Source: Moraxella catarrhalis
GTDB lineage: Bacteria; Pseudomonadota; Gammaproteobacteria; Pseudomonadales; Moraxellaceae
NCBI RefSeq assembly: GCF_001656295.1
Contig: NZ_LXHE01000014.1
Coordinates: 104,606 to 168,605, forward strand
DNA: 64,000 nucleotides
Reading direction: 5' to 3'
The position numbers and the translations under genes were made by a program. Below, piece by piece: positions 55,509 to 64,000 of the stretch (its first letter is position 1; every line of letters starts with the position of its first letter). The notes below the pieces were generated by a model. The model was not told the DNA's origin and made no database searches. It saw only the letters and a list, made by a program, of their open reading frames with translations.

Positions 55509-57170
55509 CTACCCACCAATCTTCTTATACTTCATCCGCTTAGGCGTGGCATCTGCCCCAAGTCGCTCTTTACGCCATTTTTCATATTCGCTATAATTAC
55601 CATCAAAAAACTCTGGCACTTCGTTCTCAAATGACAAAATGTGCGTACAAATACGGTCCAAGAACCAACGGTCATGCGACACCACCATGACCGTACCAGG
55701 GAATACCTGCACCGCATCTTCTAAGGCACGCAAGGTCTCCACATCAAGGTCGTTGGATGGTTCATCCAGTAAGATGACATTTGCCCCTTGTTTTAGGGTC
55801 TTGGCAAGTTGCAAGCGGTTACGCTCACCGCCTGATAAGTTACCAACGAGTTTTTGTTGGTCTTGCCCTTTAAAGTTAAAGCGTCCGATATAGGCACGGC
55901 TTGGTGTGGTATACTCACCCACAGTAATCATGTCAAGCCCATCTGAGACCTCCTCCCACACGGTTTTTTTATCATCCAGCTCATCTCTGACCTGCCCCAC
56001 ATAGGCAACTTTCACGCTCTCGCCAACCTCTACTGTGCCTGTATCTGGCGTGTCTTTACCTGTAATCATGTTAAAAAGTGTGGTTTTGCCAGCACCATTT
56101 GGGCCCACAATGCCGACAATTGCCATGGGTGGCACAGTAAATGATAAGTTTTCGTACAACAAGCGTCCATCAAAAGATTTTGAGATGTTATTCACCTCAA
56201 TGACTTTATTGCCAAGGCGTGGTCCTGGCGGAATATAAATCTCCGCCGTTTCGTTACGCTGCTGAAACTCTCGTGAGTTCATCTCCTCAAAGCGTTCTAG
56301 GCGAGATTTGGATTTGGCTTGCTGACCTTTTTGGTTTTTACGCACCCATTCTAGCTCTTGTTTTAGTGCCTTGGCAAAGGCCTCTTCTTGTTTTTGTTCT
56401 TGTTCTAGGCGTTTATTTTTTTGTTCTAGCCACTCGGTGTAGTTGCCTTGGTAAGGATAGCCATAACCACGGTCTAGCTCCAAAATCCACTCAGCGACAT
56501 TGTCAAGAAAATAGCGGTCGTGCGTAATCGCCACAATCGTGCCAGAATAATCTTTTAAGAAGCGTTCAAGCCATGCCACAGACTCTGCATCCAAATGGTT
56601 GGTCGGTTCATCCAAAAGTAGCATGTCAGGCTTGGACAACAGCAAACGACACAAAGCAACACGGCGTTTTTCACCGCCTGACAGCTTAGACACATCAGCA
56701 TCCCACGGCGGCAGGCGAAGGGCATCGGCGGCTTTTTCTAGCTGAGTGTTTAGGTTATGAGCGTCCCACGCTTGAATGATGTCTTCCATTTTGCCTTGTT
56801 CGGCTGCCAATTTGTCAAAATCAGCATCAGGCTCGGCATATTCAGCATAGATTTGGTTTAGGCGTTCTAGGGCATCTAAAGCCTCACGCACACCATCTTC
56901 CACATTGCCACGCACATCTTTGGCAGGGTCAAGCTGTGGTTCTTGGGGCAGATAGCCAATTTTAATGCCTGTTGCTGCTCGTGCTTCACCGCTAAATTCT
57001 GTATCCACACCCGCCATGATACGCAGCAGCGTGGATTTGCCAGCACCATTTAGACCCAGCACGCCAATTTTGGCACCTGGGAAAAAGGACAATGAAATGT
57101 CTTTTAAAATTTCACGCTTTGGCGGAACAAGTTTTGACACTTTGTTCATGGTGTAGATGTATTGAGCCAT
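55509..57170 (-). CDS. ettA: Energy-dependent translational throttle protein EttA
   Basis: This ABC-F ATPase binds the ribosomal E site and gates the first translation cycles according to energy state. The 553-residue length matches EttA. Two ABC domains are complete: Walker A GLNGAGKST and GPNGAGKTT, signatures LSGGEKRRVAL and LSGGERNRLQLAKTL, and Walker B LLLDEPTNHLD and ILLDEPSNDLD. The arm and linker region is rich in Lys/Glu/Gln, and the C-terminus ends in GADATPKRMKYKK. It has no transmembrane segments, as expected. It is a single gene. Confidence 0.95.
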   Translation of the reverse strand: MAQYIYTMNKVSKLVPPKREILKDISLSFFPGAKIGVLGLNGAGKSTLLRIMAGVDTEFSGEARAATGIKIGYLPQEPQLDPAKDVRGNVEDGVREALDALERLNQIYAEYAEPDADFDKLAAEQGKMEDIIQAWDAHNLNTQLEKAADALRLPPWDADVSKLSGGEKRRVALCRLLLSKPDMLLLDEPTNHLDAESVAWLERFLKDYSGTIVAITHDRYFLDNVAEWILELDRGYGYPYQGNYTEWLEQKNKRLEQEQKQEEAFAKALKQELEWVRKNQKGQQAKSKSRLERFEEMNSREFQQRNETAEIYIPPGPRLGNKVIEVNNISKSFDGRLLYENLSFTVPPMAIVGIVGPNGAGKTTLFNMITGKDTPDTGTVEVGESVKVAYVGQVRDELDDKKTVWEEVSDGLDMITVGEYTTPSRAYIGRFNFKGQDQQKLVGNLSGGERNRLQLAKTLKQGANVILLDEPSNDLDVETLRALEDAVQVFPGTVMVVSHDRWFLDRICTHILSFENEVPEFFDGNYSEYEKWRKERLGADATPKRMKYKKIGG

Positions 57171-57431
57171 AATAAGCCTTAGTTAGTTTATTTTGATTGG
57201 ATTGAGTTCAATGATTACTAAAAATAGTTAAGATAAAAAGTAAAACAAGTCAATGCTTTATTATCGCATGCTTTAGAAAGTGGGGCAAGATATTTACATC
57301 GCACTTCATTTGATTAACATGGCATTTTTGTATAAAAATTAACAGATTATTTTAATCATATTGATTTTATGCTAGTATGATCTGATACAATCAGATTAAC
57401 ACAGATAAAACAAGTCCAAGGAGTAATCATC

Positions 57432-57698
57432 ATGACAAACCCAACTATCACCCACAGCCCCGACATACAGCGTTTTGAAACTACCATTGATGGGCATACT
57501 GCGTATCTAAGCTATGCCATTATTGATGATAATACGCTAAATTATCATCATACTTTTGTTCCGCCACAGTTAGGCGGTCGTGGTGTTGGTACGGCATTGG
57601 TGAAATACGCTGTTCAATATGCCAATCAAAATAACAAAACCATCATACCAAGTTGTAGTTTTGTGGCACATTACATCAATAAGCAGCACACAAAATAA
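57432..57698 (+). CDS. GNAT-like N-acetyltransferase (YidJ/YjdJ-type)
   Basis: The 88-residue minimal GNAT-fold protein has AYLSYAIIDDNTLNYHHTFVP, then PQLGGRGVGTALVKYAVQYA with the acetyl-CoA binding RGxGxA, then IIPSCSFVAHYI. This order is typical of the small YidJ-type family, which has no established substrate. A CAAGGAG site lies 9 nt before the ATG. It is monocistronic. The following 270 nt up to the DUF2946 gene are AT-rich, with a loosely repeated CATCATACCAAC motif and no gene. Confidence 0.85.
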   Translation: MTNPTITHSPDIQRFETTIDGHTAYLSYAIIDDNTLNYHHTFVPPQLGGRGVGTALVKYAVQYANQNNKTIIPSCSFVAHYINKQHTK

Positions 57699-57971
57699 AA
57701 CTGATCAACCCAAAATACCGCTGATTTTGTGGCTTTATTAATCAACATCGTCGGTCTGATGACTTAAACAGTCTCAAGTGTCGCACTTTGATTTTAATGA
57801 TCGTTGATTTTTAGTTATCAGTGCTGTTAATTGATGGTATAATGTCATATCAATGACTGATTTCATCATCATACCAACTGCTGTATAATAGCATATCAGC
57901 ATCATACCAACCGTACATTAACTGAATTGGTGTGTGTTAAGTGATTGTCTGATGGTATTATAAGGCTGATT

Positions 57972-58460
57972 ATGTGGCATCGTTCTTATCACCTTTTAAA
58001 CACTAAGTTTTATCCAAACGCCAAGCTTCATCAATTGTCTAAGCTTCACCGATTGTGGTTTGGCTGGGTATTGGCGGTTTTGGCTTGGTTGATGCTACTG
58101 ATGCCCATGACATCTTCACTATGGGTGGAAAAACCAAAGATTGGTTATAATATTTGTATTAAGCTTGCCCCCATTATCAATCATATCAATCAGTCGCACC
58201 AAACCCATGCTCACTTTCACCAAGCACACACGCACCAAACACACACGCATTTTTCAAAAAAAGATAACCAAACTCCCCATAAACATGACTGTGATATTTG
58301 TCTAAGTGCCATGTCTTTTGCATTGCCAGCGGGTGCTTTGAGTTTGTCTGGTCATATTTTACAATTCAACAGACAATTAGGCGCTTTTTATCGTCAGTTG
58401 CGTTTGCAGTTTTTATTTTTCTTACGCCCGCCAAGCCGTGCTTCTCCTTATTATTCTTAA
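57972..58460 (+). CDS. DUF2946-like membrane-anchored protein
   Basis: The 162-residue protein has one hydrophobic segment (about 25-48), a His/Gln/Thr-rich linker (repeated HQTHxH units, potential metal binding), and the C-terminal HDCDICLSAMSFALPAG, the CxxC-like core of DUF2946. DUF2946 genes usually lie next to PepSY or TonB-dependent metal uptake genes, as here. A role in copper or iron handling is inference. The ATG at 57972 follows an AAGG site; nine upstream codons in frame are unneeded. Confidence 0.7.
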   Translation: MWHRSYHLLNTKFYPNAKLHQLSKLHRLWFGWVLAVLAWLMLLMPMTSSLWVEKPKIGYNICIKLAPIINHINQSHQTHAHFHQAHTHQTHTHFSKKDNQTPHKHDCDICLSAMSFALPAGALSLSGHILQFNRQLGAFYRQLRLQFLFFLRPPSRASPYYS

Positions 58461-58591
58461 TCAAATCACTCCAAAATTCATCAAAATTCATCAAAATTTG
58501 TCAATCATGACATTGACAAAAGCAGATTTATTTTGGCCTATAAAACCAATTCACACGATTTTATTGAGACACGATTTTATTGAGAATAGTT

Positions 58592-60123
58592 ATGAGCAAA
58601 AGCATCAAATCCAATCTTTCATCAAAACACAGTCAATCAACAACACCGTAGCATTATTTACGCATTTGGCGGTGGCATTTTTATGCAGGGTTATTTGTCA
58701 TACCATTTTTGGTGATTTTGGCCGGCACAGGGCTTGGCATGATTATATTATCCAATACGGTTGGCAAACAAGGTGAGCTTATCAGCGTATCGCCACAAAA
58801 CACCAGTATGGCAGTGTCTCATCAAGCTCACATCGCCACATCAAACATCGCTGGCGGACAAGTGACACAATACATCGCTCCAAAAGATGATCACCATGCT
58901 GCCGCTTTTTTGGTTAAAAATCACGATACGCAAGTTGCCAACTGGGTCGCCATAGACCCCTACACCGCTCAAATCGTTGGCACACAACCGCAAAAATCTG
59001 GCTTATATCACACATTAGACAGCATTCATGGTGATTTATTGATGGGTAAAACAGGAGATTTATTGCTTGAAACAGCGGCTTCTTTAACCATTTTATTAAT
59101 CATCACTGGCATCTATCTTTGGTGGCAAAAACGCAAAAGTGTCATAAAAATGTTGACCGTACAAGACACCAAAACAAAACGCAACTTATGGCGTGAAATA
59201 CACGCAGTTTTAGGCAGCTGGACTGCCATTGTGTTGTTATTTTTTTGTATCACAGGCTTGGCTTGGGCTGGGATTTGGGGAGAAAAAATCGTGCAAGCAT
59301 GGAATCAATTTCCTGCTGGCAAATGGGGCGTAGAACCTGTGCCTACCTCCAGTTTACCCGTTGATACTGCCCATGATGACGCATCATACCAGCAACAAAA
59401 TACAGCAGATACACCCCATCATGCCACAGATATCTCAGCACCCACACACGGCGACGCTCTTAATGACGGCACAAAACAAGTGCCTTGGGTACTTGAAAAA
59501 ACCCCCATGCCAAGCTCCACGCCCACATCAAACGCATGGCAAATGACGCAACCAGACATTGATTTTATTGATAACATGGCTAAAAACATGGGCTTTGTGG
59601 GACGATATCAAATCAACTACCCCAAAACTCCAACAGGCGTTTGGAGCATTAGCCAAGATTCGATGAGCTATGACAGCCCCAATCCAACCGCTGACCGCAC
59701 AGTACATATTGACCGTTATTCTGGTGAGATATTGGCAGACATTCGCTACCATGACTATTCAGCATTTGGTAAGTTTATGGCGGTTGGTATTGCACTACAT
59801 ATGGGGACAGCGGGGATTTTTAGTATTTTGGCAAATCTCTTATTTTGCTTAAGCGTCATTGCCATTTGTATCAGTGGTCTTGTGATGTGGTGGCAACGCA
59901 GGCCCGCCACCAATATTCATAAGAATAACAAATCCGCTTTACCGATGGGCTTAATCCCCCCCCAGCCAGTCAAAAAGACATTCCCATTTGGTGGGGTTTT
60001 GGTGGGGTGTTATTATTAATTTCAGCACTCTTTCCCATGGGGTTGTTTGCCATCTTGGTTATCGTCATTTTAGATTGGCTCATCATCAGCCGAGTTCCAT
60101 TATTAAGTAAACTATTAAAATAA
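58592..60123 (+). pseudogene. PepSY-associated TM protein (PiuB-like), broken by amber and frameshift
   Basis: The natural start is the ATG at 58592. The frame meets TAG at 58649-58651, directly before HYLRIWRWHFYAGLFVIPFLVILAGTG, the expected first helix of this family. The main frame then runs to 60019, covering PepSY and three more helices. It leaves frame near 59956-59976, where a C8 tract (59956-59963) and an A5 tract occur. The last helix and the end (IPIWWGFGGVLLLIS to LLSKLLK) are encoded one frame earlier, down to 60123. Six or nine C in the tract would restore the frame. Homologues (COG3182) are iron-regulated inner-membrane proteins. Both lesions together suggest an inactive gene, although the C tract could be a phase switch. 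Confidence 0.85.
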
Positions 60124-60151
60124 CCAAGCCTGACAATATCGTTTATCATAC

Positions 60152-60186
60152 AAAAAGTGGCCTTAGCTTAATTGGCCACTTTTTAT
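60152..60186. terminator. Bidirectional terminator between PepSY and zorE
   Basis: AAAAAGTGGCC and GGCCACTTTTT pair around an 11-nt loop between convergent transcripts. Confidence 0.88.
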
Positions 60187-60250
60187 TGTTTTTTCATTAA
60201 TAACTATCCTCACTAATACTATCAATCATCAGCCACCACCGCAGTCATAC

Positions 60251-61102
60251 TCACAGCAGTCGCTGCTGCCATCTTAGTTGTTGTATCTGTTTTTTGATCT
60301 CATCATTGATACTCATATGGGCATGATTTGGCTGATTAGCATGGCATAATTTACACAGGCACATTAAATTATGCTGGCTATTATTCTGCTTTACACCATC
60401 AATATGATGCACATCGGTCAAATGCTGATACCCAGATAAGTTAACGCCACAGACTTGACAAAGATAGCCTTTGCTTTTTTTAAAGTTACGACTTATTATC
60501 GACCAATCTTCTGCATAACCACCCTTATTTTGTCCCACATATTCAGGCAATTTGGTAAATTTGGTCTGATAATCACCATTAAAAAATGCCAAAAAATCAA
60601 AGTTTTGCCTAAAAATTGCTTGTGTTTCGATTGATAAATAACCATTATAATTAAGAAGTTTTAAACAATGATGACATGGCATCAGCTTAGTTGTATGTGT
60701 ATCGCCAACATTATTAACAATCTCAAATAAGCCATTTTGATTTTTATTAATGTGATAGCGATTCAACCGACTGTTGCTAGCCATATCATCAAGTGTCTTA
60801 CATTGGGTAAAATGTACTTTTTTACCTGCATTCAAATCACCATTTTTAACTTGATCAAAACTATTTCCATAGCCATGGTCAGGAATAAATAACACGACTT
60901 TTCTGCCAAGATAGGCAAACACGCCTGTTTCATCAGTTGTCAGCTCAGACAAGCTATCAATCTGCACGCCCTCTGGTGTGGCAAGCTTCGTATCTAACTG
61001 TAAATCAAGGGAAACTCTTGGCTGAAGCTGAAATTCAACAAGATGATCAACCATCCTTTTGGTATTATTTATCAGCTCATCAAATACATTAATTTTCTTC
61101 AT
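60251..61102 (-). CDS. zorE: HNH endonuclease, ZorE-like (type II Zorya)
   Basis: The 283-residue protein ends in a zinc-finger HNH nuclease domain: Cys215-x2-Cys218, the His232-His233 pair in DVHHIDG, Asn245 in QHNL, and Cys250-x2-Cys253-His254. A second CxxC pair (Cys143, Cys146) lies in the middle and may bind another zinc. The first 130 residues match no family I can name. In type II Zorya systems ZorE, an HNH protein, is the effector that acts on invading phage DNA. Its ATG overlaps the end of zorB by 14 nt, indicating translational coupling. The assignment rests on domain and gene order; a generic HNH protein is the alternative. Confidence 0.8.
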   Translation of the reverse strand: MKKINVFDELINNTKRMVDHLVEFQLQPRVSLDLQLDTKLATPEGVQIDSLSELTTDETGVFAYLGRKVVLFIPDHGYGNSFDQVKNGDLNAGKKVHFTQCKTLDDMASNSRLNRYHINKNQNGLFEIVNNVGDTHTTKLMPCHHCLKLLNYNGYLSIETQAIFRQNFDFLAFFNGDYQTKFTKLPEYVGQNKGGYAEDWSIISRNFKKSKGYLCQVCGVNLSGYQHLTDVHHIDGVKQNNSQHNLMCLCKLCHANQPNHAHMSINDEIKKQIQQLRWQQRLL

Positions 61103-61805
61103 AAGAACTCTTGCCTATTTTTTGCATTTGTTCATCGGCATTGGTCAAAATACGAAAAGTCACTCTTTTTGATGCACCAGCATTCTCTAGCCCAGACTCA
61201 TTTTTGATGGTTTTGGCAGAAGATAAGCCCACTGCTGCCAAATGTGTCTTTATCCATGGACGATACTGACTGACTTCAGGTATGGCATAAGCAAATTGTA
61301 AAACAGTACGGGTACGGTCTTGTGATAACCGCATGTTCTCAAAGTAAGCAGTATCAGCATCCACGCCCACCGCCCATTCGCTGCTGGTATGACCCTCGAT
61401 ACGGATTTCGCTAATGCTATCTTTATAGCGGTCGATGACTTTGATATAGCGTGGGGAAAAATCAGATAAAATTTCTTTATAATTATCCTGCAAATCAGAT
61501 TGCCCTGTTTTAAATAAAATATCAGGAGATAAAAATGAGATGGTTAATGTATCTTTATCTATCTTTGCTCCCCATTTGGGCAAATCATCTGCAAATTCGT
61601 GTAACAATGCTTTATAAATTTGCTCTTGGGTATCCTGATATTCTTCAGCGATTTGCCGTACTTGTAAAATTAAGCTGATGGCAATGAACAAAAACAACAC
61701 CATTAATCCACTCATCAAATCTGATATGGGCAACCACTGAGTACTCTCTTCTGATGATTGTCTTGAAGATAGCACACTTAATCTCATCTTGTTTATTATT
61801 GTCAT
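61089..61805 (-). CDS. zorB: ZorB-like MotB/OmpA stator protein
   Basis: This inner-membrane protein of 238 residues has a short cytosolic N-terminus and one transmembrane helix (about 27-48, LPISDLMSGLMVLFLFIAISLI). The intramembrane Asp29 would be the proton-carrying residue. A periplasmic OmpA/MotB peptidoglycan-binding domain follows (IRIEGHTSSEW at 134-144, NMRLSQDRTRTVLQFAY at 157-173, SKRVTFRI near the end). With ZorA it should form the proton-driven motor of Zorya defence. It shares an ATGA overlap with the zorA stop and overlaps zorE by 14 nt. All expected domain parts are intact. Confidence 0.86.
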   Translation of the reverse strand: MTIINKMRLSVLSSRQSSEESTQWLPISDLMSGLMVLFLFIAISLILQVRQIAEEYQDTQEQIYKALLHEFADDLPKWGAKIDKDTLTISFLSPDILFKTGQSDLQDNYKEILSDFSPRYIKVIDRYKDSISEIRIEGHTSSEWAVGVDADTAYFENMRLSQDRTRTVLQFAYAIPEVSQYRPWIKTHLAAVGLSSAKTIKNESGLENAGASKRVTFRILTNADEQMQKIGKSSYEEN

Positions 61806-62899
61806 CGCATTGGTCTTCCGTGACGAATGGTATTATTCATATGATTGACCAATTCTTTATAATCTTTGGTAAATTGGCTTGTCATACTAATCAAGGCACT
61901 GCCCATTTGCTGCAAATCTGACTCAATTTTTTTGGCTTCAGCGGTATTAAAATTATTAATTTGACCCTCTATACTGCCACTAACATCTTCTAAGGTTTGA
62001 GCAGCAATATTTGATAACTGATTCATCTGTTCTTGGATATTACTGGCGTGCTTTTCTGTGATATTTTTGATATCAATCTCAAGTTGACCAACCAGCCGCT
62101 CCAGTGTGTTTTTTAGCTCTTGAGTGGTGCTTTGCATGATGCTAGGCTGTGCTTCGATAGATTGACGAATCTGATGAAACTGTTCGGTCAGCTTTTGGCT
62201 GGCATCATCCATGCCCTGAAGCATGACATCGATTTGCTTGCTTAAAGCTGGTAGAGCAGCAACTGCCTTATCTTTCATATCAGCAAAAGTAGCCAAGTGA
62301 TCATACAAAGTATCAATTTGCGTATGGTTCAACTCAATAGCATCGGTGAGCCTTTCCATAGAATCTGGAATGCTCTGGGTGTGATGTGCAATATGTGATA
62401 AATTATCATGAATATTTTCAATGGCTTGTTGTGTTGCTGCAACAGCATTTGTATGATTTTGATACTGAATCTGCATTTGTTCAAGCTGTTGTTTATAATT
62501 TTCTTGCCATTGAATCAACTCAAAGACGGCATGATTAAGCTGCTTAAAGTTTTCACCAAACTGTTCGGTTAGCTGATGATTAAAGTCTTTGATAAGCTGA
62601 TTGAGTGCCAAAATCACCTCTTCGGTGGCAGATTTGGTCAGAATTTGGGCAGTTTCTTCAAGTTTATCCCACAAAGTAGAAGCAAATTGCTGGTTATTTT
62701 GTTTGACATATTCATGATGCGTGGTCAATGCTTGTAACAACTCTTCATGAATAACAGCAGTCTTTTTTTGTGTGTTGGTTTGTTCTGTAAGATGGTGTTC
62801 AATAAATTTAAGTATATTGCTGGCATCCACTTGGTCTGAATCAAGATTTTCGCTTTTATCTTGATGAATAGATGCCCAAATTTTTAGGATAATTGATAA
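61802..62899 (-). pseudogene. zorA: ZorA-like motor protein, 3' fragment cut by an IS element
   Basis: About 365 codons of the C-terminal part remain. The fragment begins inside a hydrophobic stretch (LSIILKIWASIH) that would be the end of the last MotA/TolQ-like helix. It continues as a long alpha-helical, Gln/Glu/His-rich tail with FGENFKQLNHAVFELIQWQENYKQQ and many heptad-like segments. In Zorya the ZorA tail protrudes into the cytosol and is needed for defence. The motor domain is missing: an IS630 element joins at 62900. A TTG at 62912-62914, inside the element and 2 nt after the transposase stop, could start a truncated polypeptide of 370 residues. Without the membrane domain no working motor can form from this copy. 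Confidence 0.83.
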
Positions 62900-62916
62900 T
62901 AAGTAATCCGACAAAA

Positions 62917-63522
62917 TTAAATAATTACATTAATAAACTGTTTAAAGTTCAAGTTTAACGTTGAACCGATATTAGCAAAAACACGATTTACACCGTAACG
63001 CAGTGAATCGAAATCGACATAATCACACGGTCTAAGCCAGCCTTGTTTTACCTCTTTCCATAAACGCTCAATAATATTAAGCTGTGGACTGTAAGGCGGT
63101 AAATAAAAGATAAACAAACCACGCTGTTGCCAAATCTTTAACCGCTTTTGAATCACTTTGGCAGTATGGACTCTGGCATTATCTAATACAAGTACCGTGT
63201 ATTTGTTAATTTTTAATGATATCTCATCAATAAAGGTAAGTATATCATTAGCCGTCATATTCGTTTCGCTTAGTTGGTAATGAAACTGCATGGTTCTTGA
63301 GAGTAGACCAAAACAGTTAATATCTTTACCCCGTTGCACAGAAATGCTGATGTTTTCATCCTTGTGTTGCCAACCATAGGGTACATAGCCTGTTTGACTG
63401 ATTTTGGTTTCATCGCCGTAGTATAGGTCGATGTGGTTGTTTTGGCTTAAGTTCTCAAGTATGGCAAGTTGCTGTTTTTTAAGTTGGTATAGTTTTAGGT
63501 GACATTGCCCTTTTAGTCGCAT
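62917..63522 (-). CDS. IS630 transposase, DDE catalytic part (orfB)
   Basis: This is the catalytic half of the transposase, 201 residues from the first ATG. The DDE triad is visible: Asp37 in YYGDETKI, Asp114 in VLVLDNARVHTA, and Glu152 in SPQLNIIERLWKE. All are intact, so the element may be active. The frame is open upstream of the ATG (KSLGYTYKRIR), which continues the typical IS630 sequence. The active enzyme is therefore most likely an orfA-orfB fusion made by -1 frameshifting rather than a product from this ATG. Confidence 0.9.
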   Translation of the reverse strand: MRLKGQCHLKLYQLKKQQLAILENLSQNNHIDLYYGDETKISQTGYVPYGWQHKDENISISVQRGKDINCFGLLSRTMQFHYQLSETNMTANDILTFIDEISLKINKYTVLVLDNARVHTAKVIQKRLKIWQQRGLFIFYLPPYSPQLNIIERLWKEVKQGWLRPCDYVDFDSLRYGVNRVFANIGSTLNLNFKQFINVII

Positions 63523-63938
63523 TCGGATGCGTTTGTAGGTGTAGCCAAGACTTTTAAAAAATGCTCAAGGGTGCGTTGGCTAAATTGTTTACCTGTTTGC
63601 TCAGTGAGTTCATTCATAATGAGTTTAACTCGTTGGTGTTCTCGGCTAATACAGTCTTTGACGATTTGTTCATGCTCATGGGTGAGTATGGCTTTTCTGC
63701 CTTGTCCTAGTTTGGTTTGTAGTCCTTGTATGCCATGCTCTCGGTAGCGTTTGATCCAGTTATAGACACTTTGGATGTTGGTGTCTAGTATGTTTGCTAT
63801 ATCTTTAGCTTTGTAGCCTTGGCTTTTGAGTAGAATGAGATGACATCGTTGTCGATAGACTGCTGTTTCGCCTAGTTTGTAGCCTTGCTCAAGTGCTTGT
63901 TTTTGAGTGTCTGTTAGTTCAATGGTGCTGATTTTCAT
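63513..63938 (-). CDS. IS630 transposase, helix-turn-helix part (orfA)
   Basis: The 141-residue DNA-binding half carries a helix-turn-helix (KAKDIANILDTNIQSVYNWIKRY, about residues 43-65), the GIQGLQTKLGQGRKAILT linker typical of IS630 and ISXO2-like elements, and a second winged-helix region. It overlaps orfB by 10 nt. Downstream of its codon 131 the frame deviates from the family consensus, which continues in orfB. The start is the first ATG, 60 nt from the right end of the element. Confidence 0.9.
   Translation of the reverse strand: MKISTIELTDTQKQALEQGYKLGETAVYRQRCHLILLKSQGYKAKDIANILDTNIQSVYNWIKRYREHGIQGLQTKLGQGRKAILTHEHEQIVKDCISREHQRVKLIMNELTEQTGKQFSQRTLEHFLKVLATPTNASECD
63552..63558 (-). 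other. Slippery heptamer T TTA AAA for -1 frameshift
   Basis: On the minus strand the zero frame of orfA reads TTA AAA preceded by T. Slipping back one base gives TTT AAA and continues as AAA AGT CTT GGC TAC, the family sequence of orfB. The heptamer fits the X XXY YYZ rule. Confidence 0.75.
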
Positions 63939-64000
63939 TTGTGTTTAATGTTATGATGGGTAGTTGATAATATCATAACATTAATTTGGCGGATTACTTA

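Larger units (their letters stand above)
62900..64000 (-). mobile_element. IS630-family insertion sequence, complete
   Basis: The element is about 1.1 kb. The left end reads (TA)AGTAATCCGACAAAATTAA inwards from 62902. The right end, read on the minus strand from 63998, is AGTAATCCGCCAAATTAA, an imperfect inverted repeat. TA dinucleotides at 62900-62901 and 63999-64000 match the TA target duplication of the family. Two overlapping transposase frames fill the inside. The window ends exactly at the outer TA, so the right-hand flank cannot be checked. It is inserted in the zorA-like gene, in the same orientation. Confidence 0.9.

Overview
The window looks like chromosomal DNA of a gammaproteobacterium of the family Moraxellaceae, most probably Moraxella or a close relative. 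The basis is recognition of protein families rather than a database match: a short AccA without the usual N-terminal extension, a 532-residue isocitrate lyase of the KQCGH type, malate synthase G, a Ctc-type L25, divergent rluC/rne, and an AT-leaning base composition with frequent intrinsic terminators.

Positions 1-47.7 kb are mostly core genome. In order: the end of minD and minE; rpsU; putP; rplY-pth; a frameshifted Ca2+/cation antiporter; hemN; an RDD membrane protein; tRNA-Arg(ACG) and tRNA-Ser(GCT); thiD; the proC-yggT, tilS and accA group; ppx; the divergent rluC and rne; an AmiD-like lipoprotein amidase; gabD, glcB and aceA (glyoxylate shunt plus succinate-semialdehyde oxidation); ubiC; glyA; aat; tRNA-Ser(GGA); glyS and glyQ, separated by an iron-dependent alcohol dehydrogenase; a PspC protein; an NadR-like kinase with pnuC; an Mpo1-like protein; pgsA; an HI0933-family flavoprotein; a PreP-like M16 peptidase; a histidine phosphatase; a UspA protein; a PfkB sugar/adenosine kinase; nfuA; and a NadM-Nudix protein. 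The NadR-like protein keeps its kinase P-loop but has lost the HxGH motif of its adenylyltransferase domain, while NadM-Nudix has an intact one. PnuC, NadR kinase and NadM therefore form a plausible complete nicotinamide riboside to NAD route.

From about 47.8 kb the content is more accessory: an RclA-like disulfide oxidoreductase, an acetoin/diacetyl reductase, an orphan 98-residue protein, DUF302 and rhodanese lipoproteins, an outer-membrane barrel with a LeuE-like exporter, an FkpA-type lipoprotein, ettA, a small GNAT-like protein, and a DUF2946 plus PepSY pair. Several short tandem repeats (14-18 bp units) lie between these genes. The PepSY gene has an in-frame amber codon and a frameshift next to a C8 tract, so it is broken or switched off.

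The last 4 kb hold the most interesting system: the 3' part of a zorA-like gene, then zorB and zorE, overlapping in one operon on the minus strand. This is the gene order of type II Zorya anti-phage defence (MotA-like motor with a long tail, MotB/OmpA-like stator partner, HNH nuclease). The motor gene is cut by a complete IS630-family element with matching terminal inverted repeats, TA flanks and a transposase split over two frames with a T TTA AAA -1 slippery site. The rest of zorA would lie beyond the right edge, and the window ends exactly at the outer TA of the element.
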